Shown: positions 1-12,600 of the stretch, piece by piece
How positions within the stretch are numbered: position 1 is the first letter of the stretch
Layout of the letters: every line of letters starts with the position of its first letter
Assembly (NCBI GenBank): GCA_030386875.1
Contig: CM059569.1
Span: forward strand, 43,315,842 to 43,379,841
From: Morinoia aosen
Taxonomy: Eukaryota > Arthropoda > Malacostraca > Amphipoda > Talitridae
Length of the DNA stretch: 64,000 bases
Direction: 5' to 3'
The notes under the pieces: model-generated
The model's input: the letters and a program-made list of their open reading frames with translations, nothing else
What the model was told of the DNA's origin: nothing
Database searches by the model: none
Program-made: the position numbers and the translations under genes

Positions 1-215
1 ACAGCACCAGCGAGATCGGAAAAAGTTAACGAAGCAAGCTTAAAGTATAAGAAGAAAGAAATGGGCACTAAAAATGACAACATTGAACCCAGAAAGACGG
101 TGTTTTATTACAAAAAAATGTGCCATTTCGAAAGAAGGCCATCAGTTCAGGACCTCACATCTTCCCTCTAGGAGTACTAATTCACATTGATACAATAGTT
201 GTATCCTCCTATAAA
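1..215 (+). mobile_element. Partial, diverged AAAGAGAGGAAGGA-family repeat at window edge
   Basis: Keeps GAAGCAAGCTTAAAGTATAA, a GGACCTCACATCTTCCCTC-like segment, GGAGTACTAATTCACATTGA and ACAATAGTTGTATCCTCC. Confidence 0.5.
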
Positions 216-607
216 TGGGTTAAGTCATCTCAATATATAACAGTGATATATAGTTAGAAAAATCTAATATTTATTTATATATATAATAGTCATCTATATA
301 ATCGTATAAAGATGTTTCACTTATTGGCTTACGTAAACGATTGAAAAGTTATCGAAGTATTTGCAAGCTTTATAATGCAACGCGTAGGAGTATTAGAACA
401 GATACACTTATGTCTGTACAATTCAAACGTTTAGCAGAACACATTCAGAGATGTACACACACACATACACACGCACGTGAAACAAGAGGCACCATCTTTT
501 AACTGATTAAATACAATAGATTGACTTTTTTCTAGCCATAACTTTCAAATTTAACTTTTTAAAAATAAAATTTGGCCACATTAATACGAAATTTAGCAAT
601 TTTAGCA

Positions 608-830
608 TGAAATTTGGTAATATTGAAATAGCATCTGAGCATATTAAAATGGAATCTGACCTTATTAAAATGACATTTGGCCATAATAAAATGGAATCTG
701 ACCATATTAAAATATCTGACCATATTAAAATGACATTTGGCCATATTGAAATAGCATCTGACCATATTGAAATGGAATTTGGACATGTTAGAAGGGCATT
801 TGGCCACTTCAAGATGACATTTGGCTACCA
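608..830 (+). repeat. 21-bp minisatellite, degenerate
   Basis: About ten units of the type CATTTGGCCATATTGAAAT / CATCTGACCATATTAAAAT. Confidence 0.75.
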
Positions 831-1099
831 AGAAAGCTGGGCATCTGAATCGCTGCTGATCAGCCATGCGCTATGTAGGGCGCACATGCAACGTTGTCTA
901 GTCAACACACGTTCGCTGTAGACATCTGTAGCCAACATAGTGTTGGGTTCAACATTCTCATTAACATTAACATTTGCTACACATCGCCTACTCCAGAACC
1001 TATATACTTGAGCACTTTTCTCAAACGAAATTATTTTTATTGTAGTTATAAATGTATCTGTTAGTACGGGACTCAATGGCCAAATTAAAGCAAAGGCGA

Positions 1100-1435
1100 T
1101 CCCAAGAGAGCGAAGAGAAGGGACCATTTAACGACTGTTAAAAAACGGGAGTCTAAGCACAATTAAGGTGTGTTTCCACACAGGATGCTCAGTGCGTAGA
1201 AACAGTATGCGATGAAGGAAGGCTATGAAGCAAGATAAAAGTTGAAGAAGAAAGTCAAAGGTGCTGAAAAACAGGACAGCAGTGAACCGAAATAAGATCG
1301 TCCTTATCAAAAGAAAACGAATATTTTATTTCAACAAATAGAAGGCCTACCTATACTGAGATCGGGACCTCACATTCCCCCCTAGGAGCGCTAGTTCCCA
1401 TAGATTCAACAGATGTATCCCCCTGAGGAGGCGCA
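1100..1435 (+). mobile_element. Interspersed ~350-bp repeat (AAAGAGAGGAAGGA family)
   Basis: Member of a family whose consensus includes AAAGAGAGGAAGGATGAAGG, GGTGCTGAAAAACAGGACAG, CAGTGAACCGAAAAAAGATG, AGGAGCGCTAATTCCCATAG and ACAATAGTTGTATCCCCCTG. No terminal inverted repeats or tRNA boxes were found, so the class is unknown. Confidence 0.65.
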
Positions 1436-2109
1436 GAGAAACAGTAAATAAAAAGGAAGAGGGAGAAAAAAAGACACAGGCGAGAAAGCGAAGCAGGCAT
1501 GAGAATTAATAACATGTAAATAGTGAGCAGGAAAGACAAATATCACGAAGGCCTATCAATAGGTAAAATAACTTAATTAAGGCTATATTTTACCTAACGC
1601 GATAATCTGCTTAATATCATTGGCACATTCATGAAATATTTTACTAGTTAAATATCACCAGAAAAATGAAAGAACATTTTTTTACAATCTACGATATTTT
1701 TAACATCAATCTTCTGTTTCAACATCGCCCGTGAGCCAAAAAGGACACATGATGTAATGCTATGTAGAGCATCGTCAACACTTCGTTATGTTGATGACAT
1801 AACGACATAAAATTACAACATTGCTAACCTACCATTCGAATTTTATGTTTAAAAAGTCATAAATCATGTCTAACATCGCTAACGTAACATTTTCGAACAT
1901 AATATACCCAGCACATATAGCAAAGAATTTGAGAGAATTCTTTGTATAAAAATCTATCAAATTGTGCACATGAGACTCTAGAAACACACGGAAACGGGCG
2001 CAGGTTTTTAAAATATGTCAGAAAACGGCTTCTAATTTTGGTGACTGAAACCCGTGTATCTTAGTAGCTAAAACAGGTTTTCGACCATTTGGTGACTACT
2101 TCTGCAAAT

Positions 2110-2550
2110 AATAAAGGTGTATCGGCGTATTATCGGACTATCTCTACTATAGGTGGCTGAGGTAGTCCAAAAATACTGCTGGTGGCTGAGGTAGTCCAAT
2201 TCCTCTAATAAAGTATTTTTGGACTACCTCAGCCACTATAGTAGAGGTATATAAATTTATTTTGCTGCTACCTCGGTCACAAGTAGAGGTCTATAAAAGT
2301 ATTGTACTACTACCTCAGCCACTAGTAGAGGTACACAAACGTATTTTGCAACTACCTCAGCCAGTATAGTAGAGGTATATAAAAGTATTTTACCACTACC
2401 TCAGCAACTCGTAGAGGTATACAGACGTAATTTGCGACAATCTCTCCAACAAATAGAGGTATTCAACTATTTTGCAACTACCACAGCAACCAGTCAAGGC
2501 ATATAGACGCATTTTGCTACTACCTTAGTTACTAGTAAAGGTGTTCTACC
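2110..2550 (+). repeat. ~43-bp tandem repeat with an inverted leading unit
   Basis: Units carry CTACCTCAGCCACTAGTAG and a TATAAAAGTATTTTGC spacer. The first two units (2145-2205) are in reverse orientation, giving a hairpin with the next ones. Confidence 0.75.
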
Positions 2551-2884
2551 ATTTTACGACCATTCTGTACATGCGACTCACACCAGAGATGATCTTGGTT
2601 GATATAAATATGATGGTTAATGTAAGAGTTACTGTCCTTGCTTATTTTATTTATTTTGAGATGATGCAAAAGGCTAAACTTCAATATTTATCTCGGTTTA
2701 CACAATTCATCTCCACTGCAAATGGCGCTCGGTGCCGTATCATACTCTATACGGGCCTTATATACTAGCAGTGATATAAACGTGTTGATTATGCTTGTAC
2801 TCAGTATATTATACATACTGTATACTTAGTGAACACAGTGATTGACAACGTTTCGTACACAGTGATTGTCAACATCTTTAAAGA

Positions 2885-3060
2885 CAGTTAACTTGAAATG
2901 GGCAACAATTGGTCGGACTGGACCCTGTTTCAACATGAAAACACCATAAATTACATCACTACTGGTCACGATAATGACATTTAACTTGAAATGGGCATCA
3001 ATTGGTCGGACTGGACTCGTTTCAACATGAAAACACCACAAATTACATCACTACTGGGCA
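2885..3060 (+). repeat. 93-bp tandem duplication
   Basis: Two copies of TTAACTTGAAATGGGCA...AAATTACATCACTACTGG starting at 2888 and 2981. Confidence 0.8.
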
Positions 3061-4369
3061 CCATCACAAGGCAACCCAATTCGACGGAAGCACAACGGAA
3101 TGAGCGAATCACAAATCTAGAAGCCGAAAAGGAGCGCCCACGAAACGCCTGGAATTGAAATGTATAGACACTTCCTTAAGAGGGAAGGAATAGATATGAC
3201 TGAGAATACCCAAGTCCTTATCAAATACTCAATATATATACAAGATAAGCAATGATGAAATATGTAAACACTTCCTTTAATGGTTGGGAAGAGATTTGAC
3301 GTAGAATACCCAAATCATTATAAAATACTCAATATAAATACAAAATATGCAATGAAATTCAAAATATTTCCCGATAAAATTCCAAATAATCGTGTTGCTG
3401 AGCGCCTCTTTAGGGCTACGACAGCATCTTACGAAGAAAAAGAATTAGTACCACATCTGATGTTACTATGTAATTATACATTATTATTTCTAGCTTGATC
3501 TTAGAAGTGTGTAGGTCTTGTACTTCTTTTGAGGTCTTGTAAAATGTGTGTTTAAAATGGAAATTTTCATAGAATGTAAAATATTCATAAATTGCAATAT
3601 ATTCCTTAAATGGAGAATATTCCACAAATGTAAAATATTACTTAGATGTAAAATATTTATAAAATGTAAAATATATTCATAAAATACACACACATAAATC
3701 CGAAAGCGGGTAAACTAGCTTGCGTAGGTACTCCTTCATTTTGTCACTAGCACATTATTCTCTGAAAAGCTGCAATACACTTTTTTTCTCTAGTACTCGT
3801 ATTAGTTCGACCTAAAATGAATGAAAAAGGGAACTAAAACTAGTATGAAGCATGTATAGCTTCACATCAAGGTACACATGCAGCAACATCATTGCAAGAC
3901 TGTCGTAACTCAAACTTTGTAATTTTTCAGAAAAAGCATTTTAAAGTACCTATAAGTCTGAATAATGTAATAAATCTTTCCAGCGCCATCTCTCAACCAA
4001 AAATGCACTTAGACTTTAGACTTTACTGCCAAAAGACGCACAAGTAATTCAGCATTCTTTTAAACATTATAACTCTAGGCTGGAAATATTTGAATTATGA
4101 CAACCATGCAATGACGCGGCGAATTATATCATCGCGCGTCATAACACAAAAAAACAGCAGGCTGAACAGAAGCAGGTGCACATAAGCAGAATATACCAGA
4201 CAGGAAAAAAAAAGAAAAACACTTTATTGGAATGTTGTCAGTAAACAAAAAAGGCAAACTTGGGTACCTCACAGCAAAGCTTGAACAGGATCTCACAACT
4301 CCTGCAGTGTTGGTTGCTGTGGTGCGTCTAGCGAGGCTCCCTCGAGGTGCGTTTGCTGGCCGTCATATA

Positions 4370-4480
4370 GCGGCCGTTGTAGCGACTATCGTTGCAGCCG
4401 TTGTGGATACTATTGTAGTGACCGTTGTGGATACTATTGTAGTGACCGTTGTAGCGACTATTGTAGTGACCGTTCCAAGC
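4370..4480 (+). repeat. 24-bp repeat (GTAGTGACCGTTGT...)
   Basis: Four to five units of GTAGTGACCGTTGTGGATAC type. Confidence 0.7.
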
Positions 4481-4704
4481 ATTGCTGATGAGAGTTGTGT
4501 CGTCTCATCACAAAGGTCTCCAGGTTTTGGTTACGTGCGCATATACAGAAAGGAAAGTTTATTTTCAAAAAGATACAATCATTATTGGAAATAAACAATT
4601 CAAGTATTTGAGATCCAGTATTTGAAAACACGGTCAAGGATTGTCCTCCGTAGAATGCCTGACCGACCCCACAAGAAGCATGCATAGATCGAGAGAGGCA
4701 AATT

Positions 4705-4782
4705 ACAGGGTGCGACAGTCAATCTCGCATTTTTGATAAGGCTGTGGAAGCCAAAAATGCAGGATTGACTGCCGCACCCTGT
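4705..4782 (+). mobile_element. Short hairpin MITE (ACAGGGTGCG ends)
   Basis: Arms ACAGGGTGCGACAGTCAATC and its near-complement ending in CCGCACCCTGT enclose a ~17-bp loop. Mariner-like end sequence. It could also fold as a small hairpin RNA if transcribed. Confidence 0.6.
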
Positions 4783-4984
4783 ATATAAGACCGCGTTCAC
4801 TAGCACGCGAAAGATCAGCGTACGCATAAAGAATGCGACTGGGGTAAGATTTGGTTGTTTTCATCCTGTACGTTAATGTTAATGTTTATTGCTAGAGCAC
4901 GTCGGCAATTTTACGTCACTATTTGTATCATGAACCTAAGTATCACTATACATATATCTGGTCATTTCGCTTTCGTTACAAGTC

Positions 4985-5300
4985 AGTGTGGCATAGCGGG
5001 TACGCGCTGGCCTAGAAAGTAGAACGTCCCGGGTTTGAATCCCAGAGCAGGCAACGGATAGCACTTCAAATTGCCAACACGTTCAAATTTAATTGGGCTG
5101 CAGCTTGACCAGATTAATTCATAATTGCGATGTCATTAAGCAGTTGAACGGAATGTTGAACAAGTCGGAATGTTGTATATCCAGATGATAGAATAGTGTT
5201 GAATTTCTCATGTATCAAGTTGATATAACGTTGAATTCGTCATGTATCAACCTGGTAGGGATGTTGAACATACTATGAATCAACGTAATTAGAAAATTAT
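4985..5300 (+). mobile_element. tRNA-like SINE head with unrelated body
   Basis: Perfect A-box TGGCATAGCGGG at 4989-5000 and near-perfect B-box GGTTTGAATCC at 5032-5042. No acceptor-stem pairing, so it is not a functional tRNA. The downstream body contains repeated GTTGAA/ATGTTGAAC motifs. Confidence 0.55.
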
Positions 5301-6309
5301 TTCACGACGAGGGGAGTAAATCCAATAAACAGAAATAAACATCAGATATAAAACTTGACTCGCTAAAATCCAAGTTTCAGCGAATACTTGAGGATTGCCG
5401 CAACAAAATATTAGCATTTCACAGCTCAACAAATACAGAGAAATAACTTGATGTAAACTCTATATAAGAATGGAATGATATACAGAAGCGCCGCGAGAGC
5501 ACAAGAATGAAGGCAAAACATGTATTTTTATTTCTATATTTTCTTCGAAAATACATAAAATATATCAAATAGATAAATAGACATATTGCATAAATAGATA
5601 TATTGCAACTAGTCTTAAAAGATACCCTGCTTGAGTTATTTATGCGTAGGTCGCAGTTTCATGAATGCATTATCATTATGAATGCCTCATGGATCACGTC
5701 TATAAATATACATACACAAGTAAAATACAATTTAAAACATTTTTCGCATACTTGTTAGGAAGCCTGTTCTCAATCTAATCTGTAGAGTGACTGGCAAAAT
5801 TTGGGATTCAAAGCAGCGTGCTGAATGGCTAGTACCTCCTGTAGGTTCCCCACATTCGAGCCAGGAGGCTCAACGCAGCGTTGTGATTGGCTAGTAGGTC
5901 CTGCAGGTTCCTCTCGGTCATTTATGCCAGAACGGTTAAAAGTTAAAATTTAAGGGTCGTCTAAATTAGGTTTGCGCGATCATTTTATAATCACAGAAAA
6001 AGTCATGAGATCTAAACTCTACAACATCAAAGTATTAAGATATTTACAAATTCAAATAATTTATTTGACAATTACACAAGTTTAAAAAAAACCGCTGCGG
6101 TCAGATTACATACAGGGTTTTTATATATCACGCACATTTGGATGATGTTACATAACTTCAGTATAAATTAGTACCTCTGAAGTCGAAAGCCTCGAAGGTT
6201 GGAAAAATTTGAAGTTGACATAAAAATTCGAGGGAATTTTGTCCCAGAAACCAAACAAGCGTTAGGGCAAATTAAGTTATATCTGAAGTTACGCAGCAGA
6301 TTATTACTT

Positions 6310-6665
6310 AGTTTTAGCCTCCATATCCGCCACAAAGGCGATCCAAAGAAAGGAAGGAGGAAGGCACCACTTAGGATGGAGTTCAGGGAATGCGGAATCT
6401 ATGCGGACAGGGCATAGAAACAGTAAGTAGAGAAAAAAAAGAAGATTATGAAACAAGATCATCAAAGTTGAAAAAGAAAGTAGTAGGTGCTGAAAAACAG
6501 GACAGCAGTGAACCGAAAAAAGATTGTCCGTAACAAAACAAAAACCTATTCTATTTCAACAAAAAGAAAGCCCACCTAACCTTTAGCTCGGGCCCTCGCA
6601 TTGTCCCTCTGGGAGCGCTAATTCCCATAGACACAATAGTTATATCCCCCTAAGGGGAATGCACA
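6310..6665 (+). mobile_element. AAAGAGAGGAAGGA-family repeat
   Basis: Near full-length copy from TTTAGCCTCCATATCCGCCA to ATATCCCCCTAAGGGGAA. Confidence 0.7.
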
Positions 6666-7143
6666 CCGCTGTCATCCCCAAATCTGCCTCTGTGTGGGGA
6701 GCGAGTCATGTATATATATAGGTACAGAAAGATATGCTTAAAAAGTTGTCGAATGCCTCCATTGGTTGCTGGAATACACTGGTATCAAAATCCCTTAGCT
6801 TTGAAGTAATTTAAAAGATAGCACTTGATACCGCATGATTCCATAGGGACCTCATATATAAGTATCACATCGAGGAAAGAATGACTCCATCTTCTCCAGA
6901 CATGAACCTCTTGAACATAAGCGTCGGGTCTAAACTCAAGAGCGCAAGGCTTCAGCAATTTTTAGCCGAGCTTCTACGTGTTTCAATGTTGAACTTATTT
7001 GCAGCGAAGCAAATCTAAATGTTTGAATTTTACGAGCGTGTATGGTTGTTATTATACTCGTGATTTCTTGCGCTCATCTGACATCGAATTATTACTCATT
7101 ATCATTGGTTGCGAGTGCTCAGAAGTGGGCGGGCTGTATATCG

Positions 7144-7146
<3 letters not shown>

Positions 7147-7178
<32 letters not shown>
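7147..7178 (+). repeat. (TTA)n microsatellite
   Basis: About ten uninterrupted TTA triplets. Confidence 0.9.
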
Positions 7179-7239
7179 AGGAGGTTGAGATGTCACAAAT
7201 AGATTTCGGGTATTTCCGTATCGGCAAATACCCGATACC

Positions 7240-8170
7240 TGTGAGCAGGATTTTCGTATCCACTATACGGACGCCGTATTCACAATACGGACGCCGGATT
7301 CACAATACGGACGCCGTATCCACTAAACGAACGCCGTATCCACTATACGAACACCGCATCCACTATACGAACACCGTATCCACTATACGGACACAGAATT
7401 TACTATACGAACAGCAAATTCTACATTTTTTGCACCACCTGATATCTGAACCCTCAAAGACAAGGCCCGTTAAACCCGTCACAGACTCCAGTCGTTTGCC
7501 ATTTTAATTTGAATTATTTGTAGATGAGTTAATTTATTTCATGCAAGTTATCTCAATTATTTGCAAGTAGTTCAGTTATTTGATTTTGCGTAAGTTATTT
7601 CAATTATTGGTAGTTAAGTTATTTGATTTCGTTCAAGTTATTTCAATTATTTTTTGTAGATGGGGTTTGAATAGCTGCTATCTCCATTCCGATATCGAAA
7701 CACATCTATTTAAATGTAAGTTTTTTATCCTAAAACCATATAAAATAATGTAATTAGATAACTTTGACAATCCTACAATAGCGGCAACTTATCGCATCCA
7801 AAATGAAACTAATTCATTAAAAAAACCGTAGCAGCTTAAATTCATGATATTGACACATTTGTTATCTCCTTAACCTTTTTTCCTTAACACCTAGTGTAAA
7901 AATTGAATTTCACACGAACGCCGTATCCACTATACGGACACCGTATCCACCTTACGAAGACCGTACCCTATACAGACACTGTATCCACTATACGAACATC
8001 GTACCCACTATACGAACGCTGTATCCACCAAAAAAAACGCCGTATCCACCATACGAACGCCGTATCCACTGCATGAACACTATTACTGAACATAAAGTAT
8101 ACTCAGTGGACGAACACGGAGTTTGCCACACGAACACCGCATCCACTATACGAAAATAGTATCAGCTCTG
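7240..8170 (+). repeat. 21-bp minisatellite in two blocks
   Basis: GTATCCACTATACGAACACC-type units at about 7240-7420 and 7905-8170, separated by unrelated AT-rich DNA. Confidence 0.78.
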
Positions 8171-8689
8171 CGAATATCGTACATCCCATCACTTCAACAC
8201 TATTCCTATTCGCACAGCACAGTTCATATACGAACACACAATAGTTGCTTGCCAACACAAGACCATTTCCCAGCATTGTTCTTGCGAACTTAGTTTCGAG
8301 CATAAACAAAATATTCTCAAAGAAAACATCGTTGTTGTTACGCAGAAATATTTTTGGAATCCCCTTATTCTCAGGACAACAGCGAGTTTTTTCCGAGTTA
8401 AAGTCAACACCACAAACCTCACAACAAGTTGAACATGCAGTTGAACAGGTCATCACAGTGCGACATCACACGGCTACCACGTTGGAACGCGCAGTTCCAC
8501 ACAACAAACAAACGTGTAGGATGAATGACCACATTTATGACGGGCTGAGAGAATCACTTAGGAATTTATGCACAGTATTTCATACGGATGGTGTCTCGTA
8601 CAGCCTCGGTTCTACACCTGCGGCAGCGGATGGCGAAGCGGAGCAGCTTCTAACTTTTGCAGCTGTTCAAACGCGTCACATATACCGCT

Positions 8690-9090
8690 GCTGGTGGATA
8701 TACAGCTGCTGTAGGGGTGAACCTACAGCTGTTGTAGGGTGTACCTACATCTGTTGTAGGGGTGTACCTACAGCTGTTGTAGGGGTGCACCTACAGCTGT
8801 TGTAGGGGTGCACCTACAGCTGTTGCAGGGATGCACCTACAGCTGCTGTAGGGATGCACCTACAGCTGCTGTAGGGATGCACCTACAGCTGCTGTAGGGG
8901 TGCACCTACAGCTGTTGTAGGGGTGCACTTACAGCTGTTGTAGGGGTGCACCTTCAACTGTTGTAGGGGTGCACCTACAGCTGTTTTAGGGGTGCACCTA
9001 CAGCTACTGTAGGGGTGCTCCTACAGCTGCTGTAGGGGTGCTCCTACAGCTGTTGTAGGGTTGAACCAACAGCTGCTGCAGCAATATTCG
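8690..9090 (+). repeat. 23-bp minisatellite with CAGCTG core
   Basis: About 17 units of GGTGCACCTACAGCTGTTG type. Each unit holds an E-box-like CAGCTG palindrome. Confidence 0.88.
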
Positions 9091-9117
9091 ACTATCAAGA
9101 AGAGCCAAATCACGTGG

Positions 9118-9123
9118 TTTATT
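9118..9123 (-). promoter_or_regulatory. Possible polyadenylation signal of the SLC10-like gene
   Basis: AATAAA on the minus strand about 340 bases after the stop codon, the first clean match downstream. Position is plausible for a short 3' UTR, but AT-rich DNA gives many chance matches. Confidence 0.35.
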
Positions 9124-9179
9124 TTATTTTAACAGAGCGGTTTCTATTTGTAAGGTTGCCTTTTCATTTGATGAAATAG

Positions 9180-9470
9180 CTTCTAGATAATATTGTCGGG
9201 CAGGTCGGTTTCTCGTAGAACTTTATATGGTGTGCAGGTTTCTCAACGGTATTTCGATAAGGTGGTTTCTGAAAGGATTTCTTGTGATATATATTGGTTT
9301 TTCGAACTTTTTATAACGTACCGGTTTCTGCACAGTTTTTGATTAGGCGGTTTCTATTGTTAGGTCGGTTTCTCGAAGAGCTTTTTATAGTGTACTGGTT
9401 TCTCGAAGTTTTTTGATAAGGTGGTTTCTGAACTGGTTTCTAGTGATATAAACTGGTTTCTCAGCGAACT
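9180..9470 (-). repeat. Degenerate AGAAACC repeat in the 3' flank of the SLC10-like gene
   Basis: Minus-strand AGAAACC recurs every 15-40 bases and a ~165-bp block is duplicated. The first copy overlaps the stop codon TGA. Confidence 0.65.
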
Positions 9471-9625
9471 TCGTCCGACAAGTCGGCGGCGGGATTGTCG
9501 ATGCCTTGCCTTTGCGGTTTCGGATTTTGTGTGGGGTCGGTTTCGGGTTTCCGGGGAGTGTCGATACCGGCGGGAGGCTTGACGTCGATCTTCTCCACCG
9601 CGATGCCGGCCTCGGCCACGTCCAC
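9461..9625 (-). CDS. SLC10-like exon 10 (cytoplasmic tail, stop)
   Basis: 54 codons and TGA. Acceptor TCACCCAG. Hydrophilic tail rich in Pro, Asp and Lys with no recognised domain. The stop codon overlaps the start of an AGAAACCAG-type repeat that fills the 3' flank. Confidence 0.83.
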   Translation of the reverse strand: MDVAEAGIAVEKIDVKPPAGIDTPRKPETDPTQNPKPQRQGIDNPAADLSDEVR

Positions 9626-12600
9626 CTGGGTGAGAAGGTCAATTTACAGTAATAAATAAAAGAAAAACAGTAATAATACAGAACGGAAAATACAGGCTTT
9701 TTCAAATAATAAAGAAAATAAAAGCATTTCATATCCAACAATAAAAATAATAAAAGCAGTTCATTTCCAATTATAAGAAGAAACAGATTATTTGTAATTA
9801 TAAAACAAAAACGGCTTATTCGCAATAATGATGAAGGGAGAGGGGGGTGGGAGGGGGTTGTTTGGACAGAAAGAAAGATAGTCAGTTTCTAACGTTAAAG
9901 ATAATAAAAGTATTTCATTGATAATGATAAGAAAAAACAGCATATTTACGACACTAAAGAACAGAAAATTCAGGAAGAAAATATCTTAATCAGGGCTCAG
10001 TAGAAATGAGTAAAATATAGCAACTAAAGGCTGAATTAGTATGTTATCCAAACAAAATAAGGCAGAAATAGGTGAATAGGAGTAACTAACGATAAGCAGG
10101 GCTCAGCAGAAATACGTATATTAGCGTAACTGAAGATAAGTAGGGCTGAGTATAAAAATGCAAACTAGGATAACTAAGGCTAAGTATGGGCTCACCTTGC
10201 CTGACTTGCGTTTGATGACATAGAGGTAGACCAGCCGCACGACGCCCGCAGCGACGAGCGGCACCGGTGTCACCAGGAACACCGTCGCGGGCACCACTGC
10301 AACGCGCCCAGTGTATCAGGGTGTGTTGTGTACGGTGTACTGTGTGTTGTGTACTGAGTGTTGTGTGTTGTGCGGTGTGTTGTGTGTTGTGTTGTACTGT
10401 GTGTACTATGTGCTGTGTGTACTATGTGCTGTGTGTACTATGTGCTGTGTGTCGTTTGTCTATTGCACACTTTCTTCTGGTGGTACTGTGTACCCCAGAC
10501 CTGCAGTACTGTGTACACCAGACCTGCAGTACTGTGTACACCAGACCTGCAGTACTATGTACACCAGACCTGCAATACTGTGTACACCAGACCTGCAATA
10601 CTGTGTACACCAGACCTGCAATACTGTGTACACCAGACCTGCAATACTGTGTACACCAGACCTGCAGTACTGTGTACACCCGACCAGCAGTTCTGTGTAC
10701 ACCAGACCTGCAGTACTGTGTACACCAGACCTGCAGTACTGTGTACACCAGACCAGCAGTACTGTGTACACCAGACCTGCAGTATTGTGTACACCAGATC
10801 AGCAGTACTGTGTACACCAGACCTGTACTACTGTGTACACCAGTCCTGCAGTACTCTGCACACCAGACCTGCAGTACTCTGCACACCAGACCTGCAGTAC
10901 TATGTACACCAGACCTAGAGTACTGTATACACCAGACCTGCAGTACTGTGTACACCAGACCTGCAGTACTGTGCACACCAGACCTGCATTACTGTGTACA
11001 CCAGACCTGCAGTACTGTGTGCACCAGACCTGCAGTAATGTGTACGTACACCAGACCAGCAGTACTGTGTACACCAGACCAGCGGTACTGTGTGCACTAG
11101 CAGTACTGTGTGCGTTAAGGCCTGTTCACACGATCATTGAGTGCGCGCGTGAGCAGTGAAGAGAGGCGCAAGTCCCGCCCACTTGCTCTCGCTTCAGGCG
11201 CATTTACTGCTCAATGACAATGCGTACTATGCTAGTTTTCATGGCGCTGGCCAGAGCTTGTCAGTGTCATTACAGCCGCACTGTCTTTGAGCAATTAAAT
11301 GGGCCAGAAGCGATAACTAATGGGCGGGGCTTGCGCCTCTCTTCACTGCTCACGCGCGCACTCAATGATCGTGTGATCAGGTCTTTAGACTAACATGGAG
11401 GCAAAAGCAAGCACGTTATATAGGTGACATAATATCGATCATTGGCCTAAGTTGAGATCGCAGAGAAGTAACAGAGGTAATATTGATACATGCCTAAAGC
11501 TAATACAAATAAGAGTAATGGAAGTCATAATAACCGATGGGTAAGACCAAGCACAGAATACAAGTAATGGAGTAATAATAGATCACAGTAATGGTAGAGT
11601 GTTCATAACACCGACAAAGCCAAGGTAATAAACTTATCCTACACAAAACCAACACACAAGCAACACTAACCAACACACAAGCAACACTAACCAACACACA
11701 AGCAACACTAACCAACACACAAGCAACACTAACCAACACACAAGCAACACTAACCAACACACAAGCAACACTAACCAACACACAAGCAACACTAACCAAC
11801 ACACAAGCAACACTAACCAACACACAAGCAGCACTAACCAACACACAAGCAGCACTAACCAACACACAAGCAGCACTAACCAACACACAAGCAACACTAA
11901 CCAACACACAAGCAACACTAACCAACACACAAGCAACACTAACCAACACACAAGCAACACTAACCAACACACAAGCAACACTAACCAACACACAAGCAAC
12001 ACTAACCAACACACAAGCAACACTAACCAACACACAAGCAACACTAACCAACACACAAGCAACACTAACCAATACACAAGCAACACTAAACAACACACAA
12101 GCAACACTAACCAACACACAAGCAACACTAACCAACACACAAGCAACACTAACCAACACACAAGCAACACTAACCAACACACAAGCAACACTAACCAACA
12201 CACAAGTAGCACTCACCAATGGACAAAGTACTGTCGGGCGGCTGGAGCGTGACGTTGAGCATGAAGAGCGCGATGGAGTTGTTCTGCAGGCCGGTCTCTA
12301 TGCTGATGGCGACCACGTCCCCGCGGGGCTGCTTGAACACCGACGCCAGGATCAGCCCCAGCAGGTACCCGATGGTAGGCAGCGCGAAGCTCCCTCCAAT
12401 GATCTGGGTGAACATAAATGGGGATTGGAAGGGGAGTTAGGTGTTGTTGTGGGGGTTGCTATCAAGGGTAGTTTTGCGAGGTGCTAGCGTGGGGTAGTTG
12501 CTTCGATATTGCAGTGGAGGGTAGTTGTATGGGTAGTAGGGTGGCGAGGAGCTCGAAGACCGTCGCCAACACAGCTATTGTTTGTAAGAACTGCTTCTCT

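Noticed and set aside
4985-5060. Functional tRNA gene
   Set aside because: A and B boxes are good but acceptor and other stems do not pair; better explained as a SINE head.
8245-8805. 186-codon plus-strand frame
   Set aside because: Its second half is the 23-bp CAGCTG repeat; the first half overlaps an equally long minus frame and shows no family features.
10267-11159. Cys/Thr-rich proteins of ~280 codons
   Set aside because: 23-bp intronic minisatellite, open on both strands.
10490-12216. CRISPR-like arrays
   Set aside because: Units are head-to-tail without unique spacers and the genome is eukaryotic.
11640-12216. Telomere-like repeat (AACC-rich)
   Set aside because: The 21-bp unit is not a TTAGG/TTAGGG-type repeat and is intronic.
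11500-12219. Val/Leu/Cys-rich membrane-like protein of 239 codons
   Set aside because: 21-bp array in intron 8.
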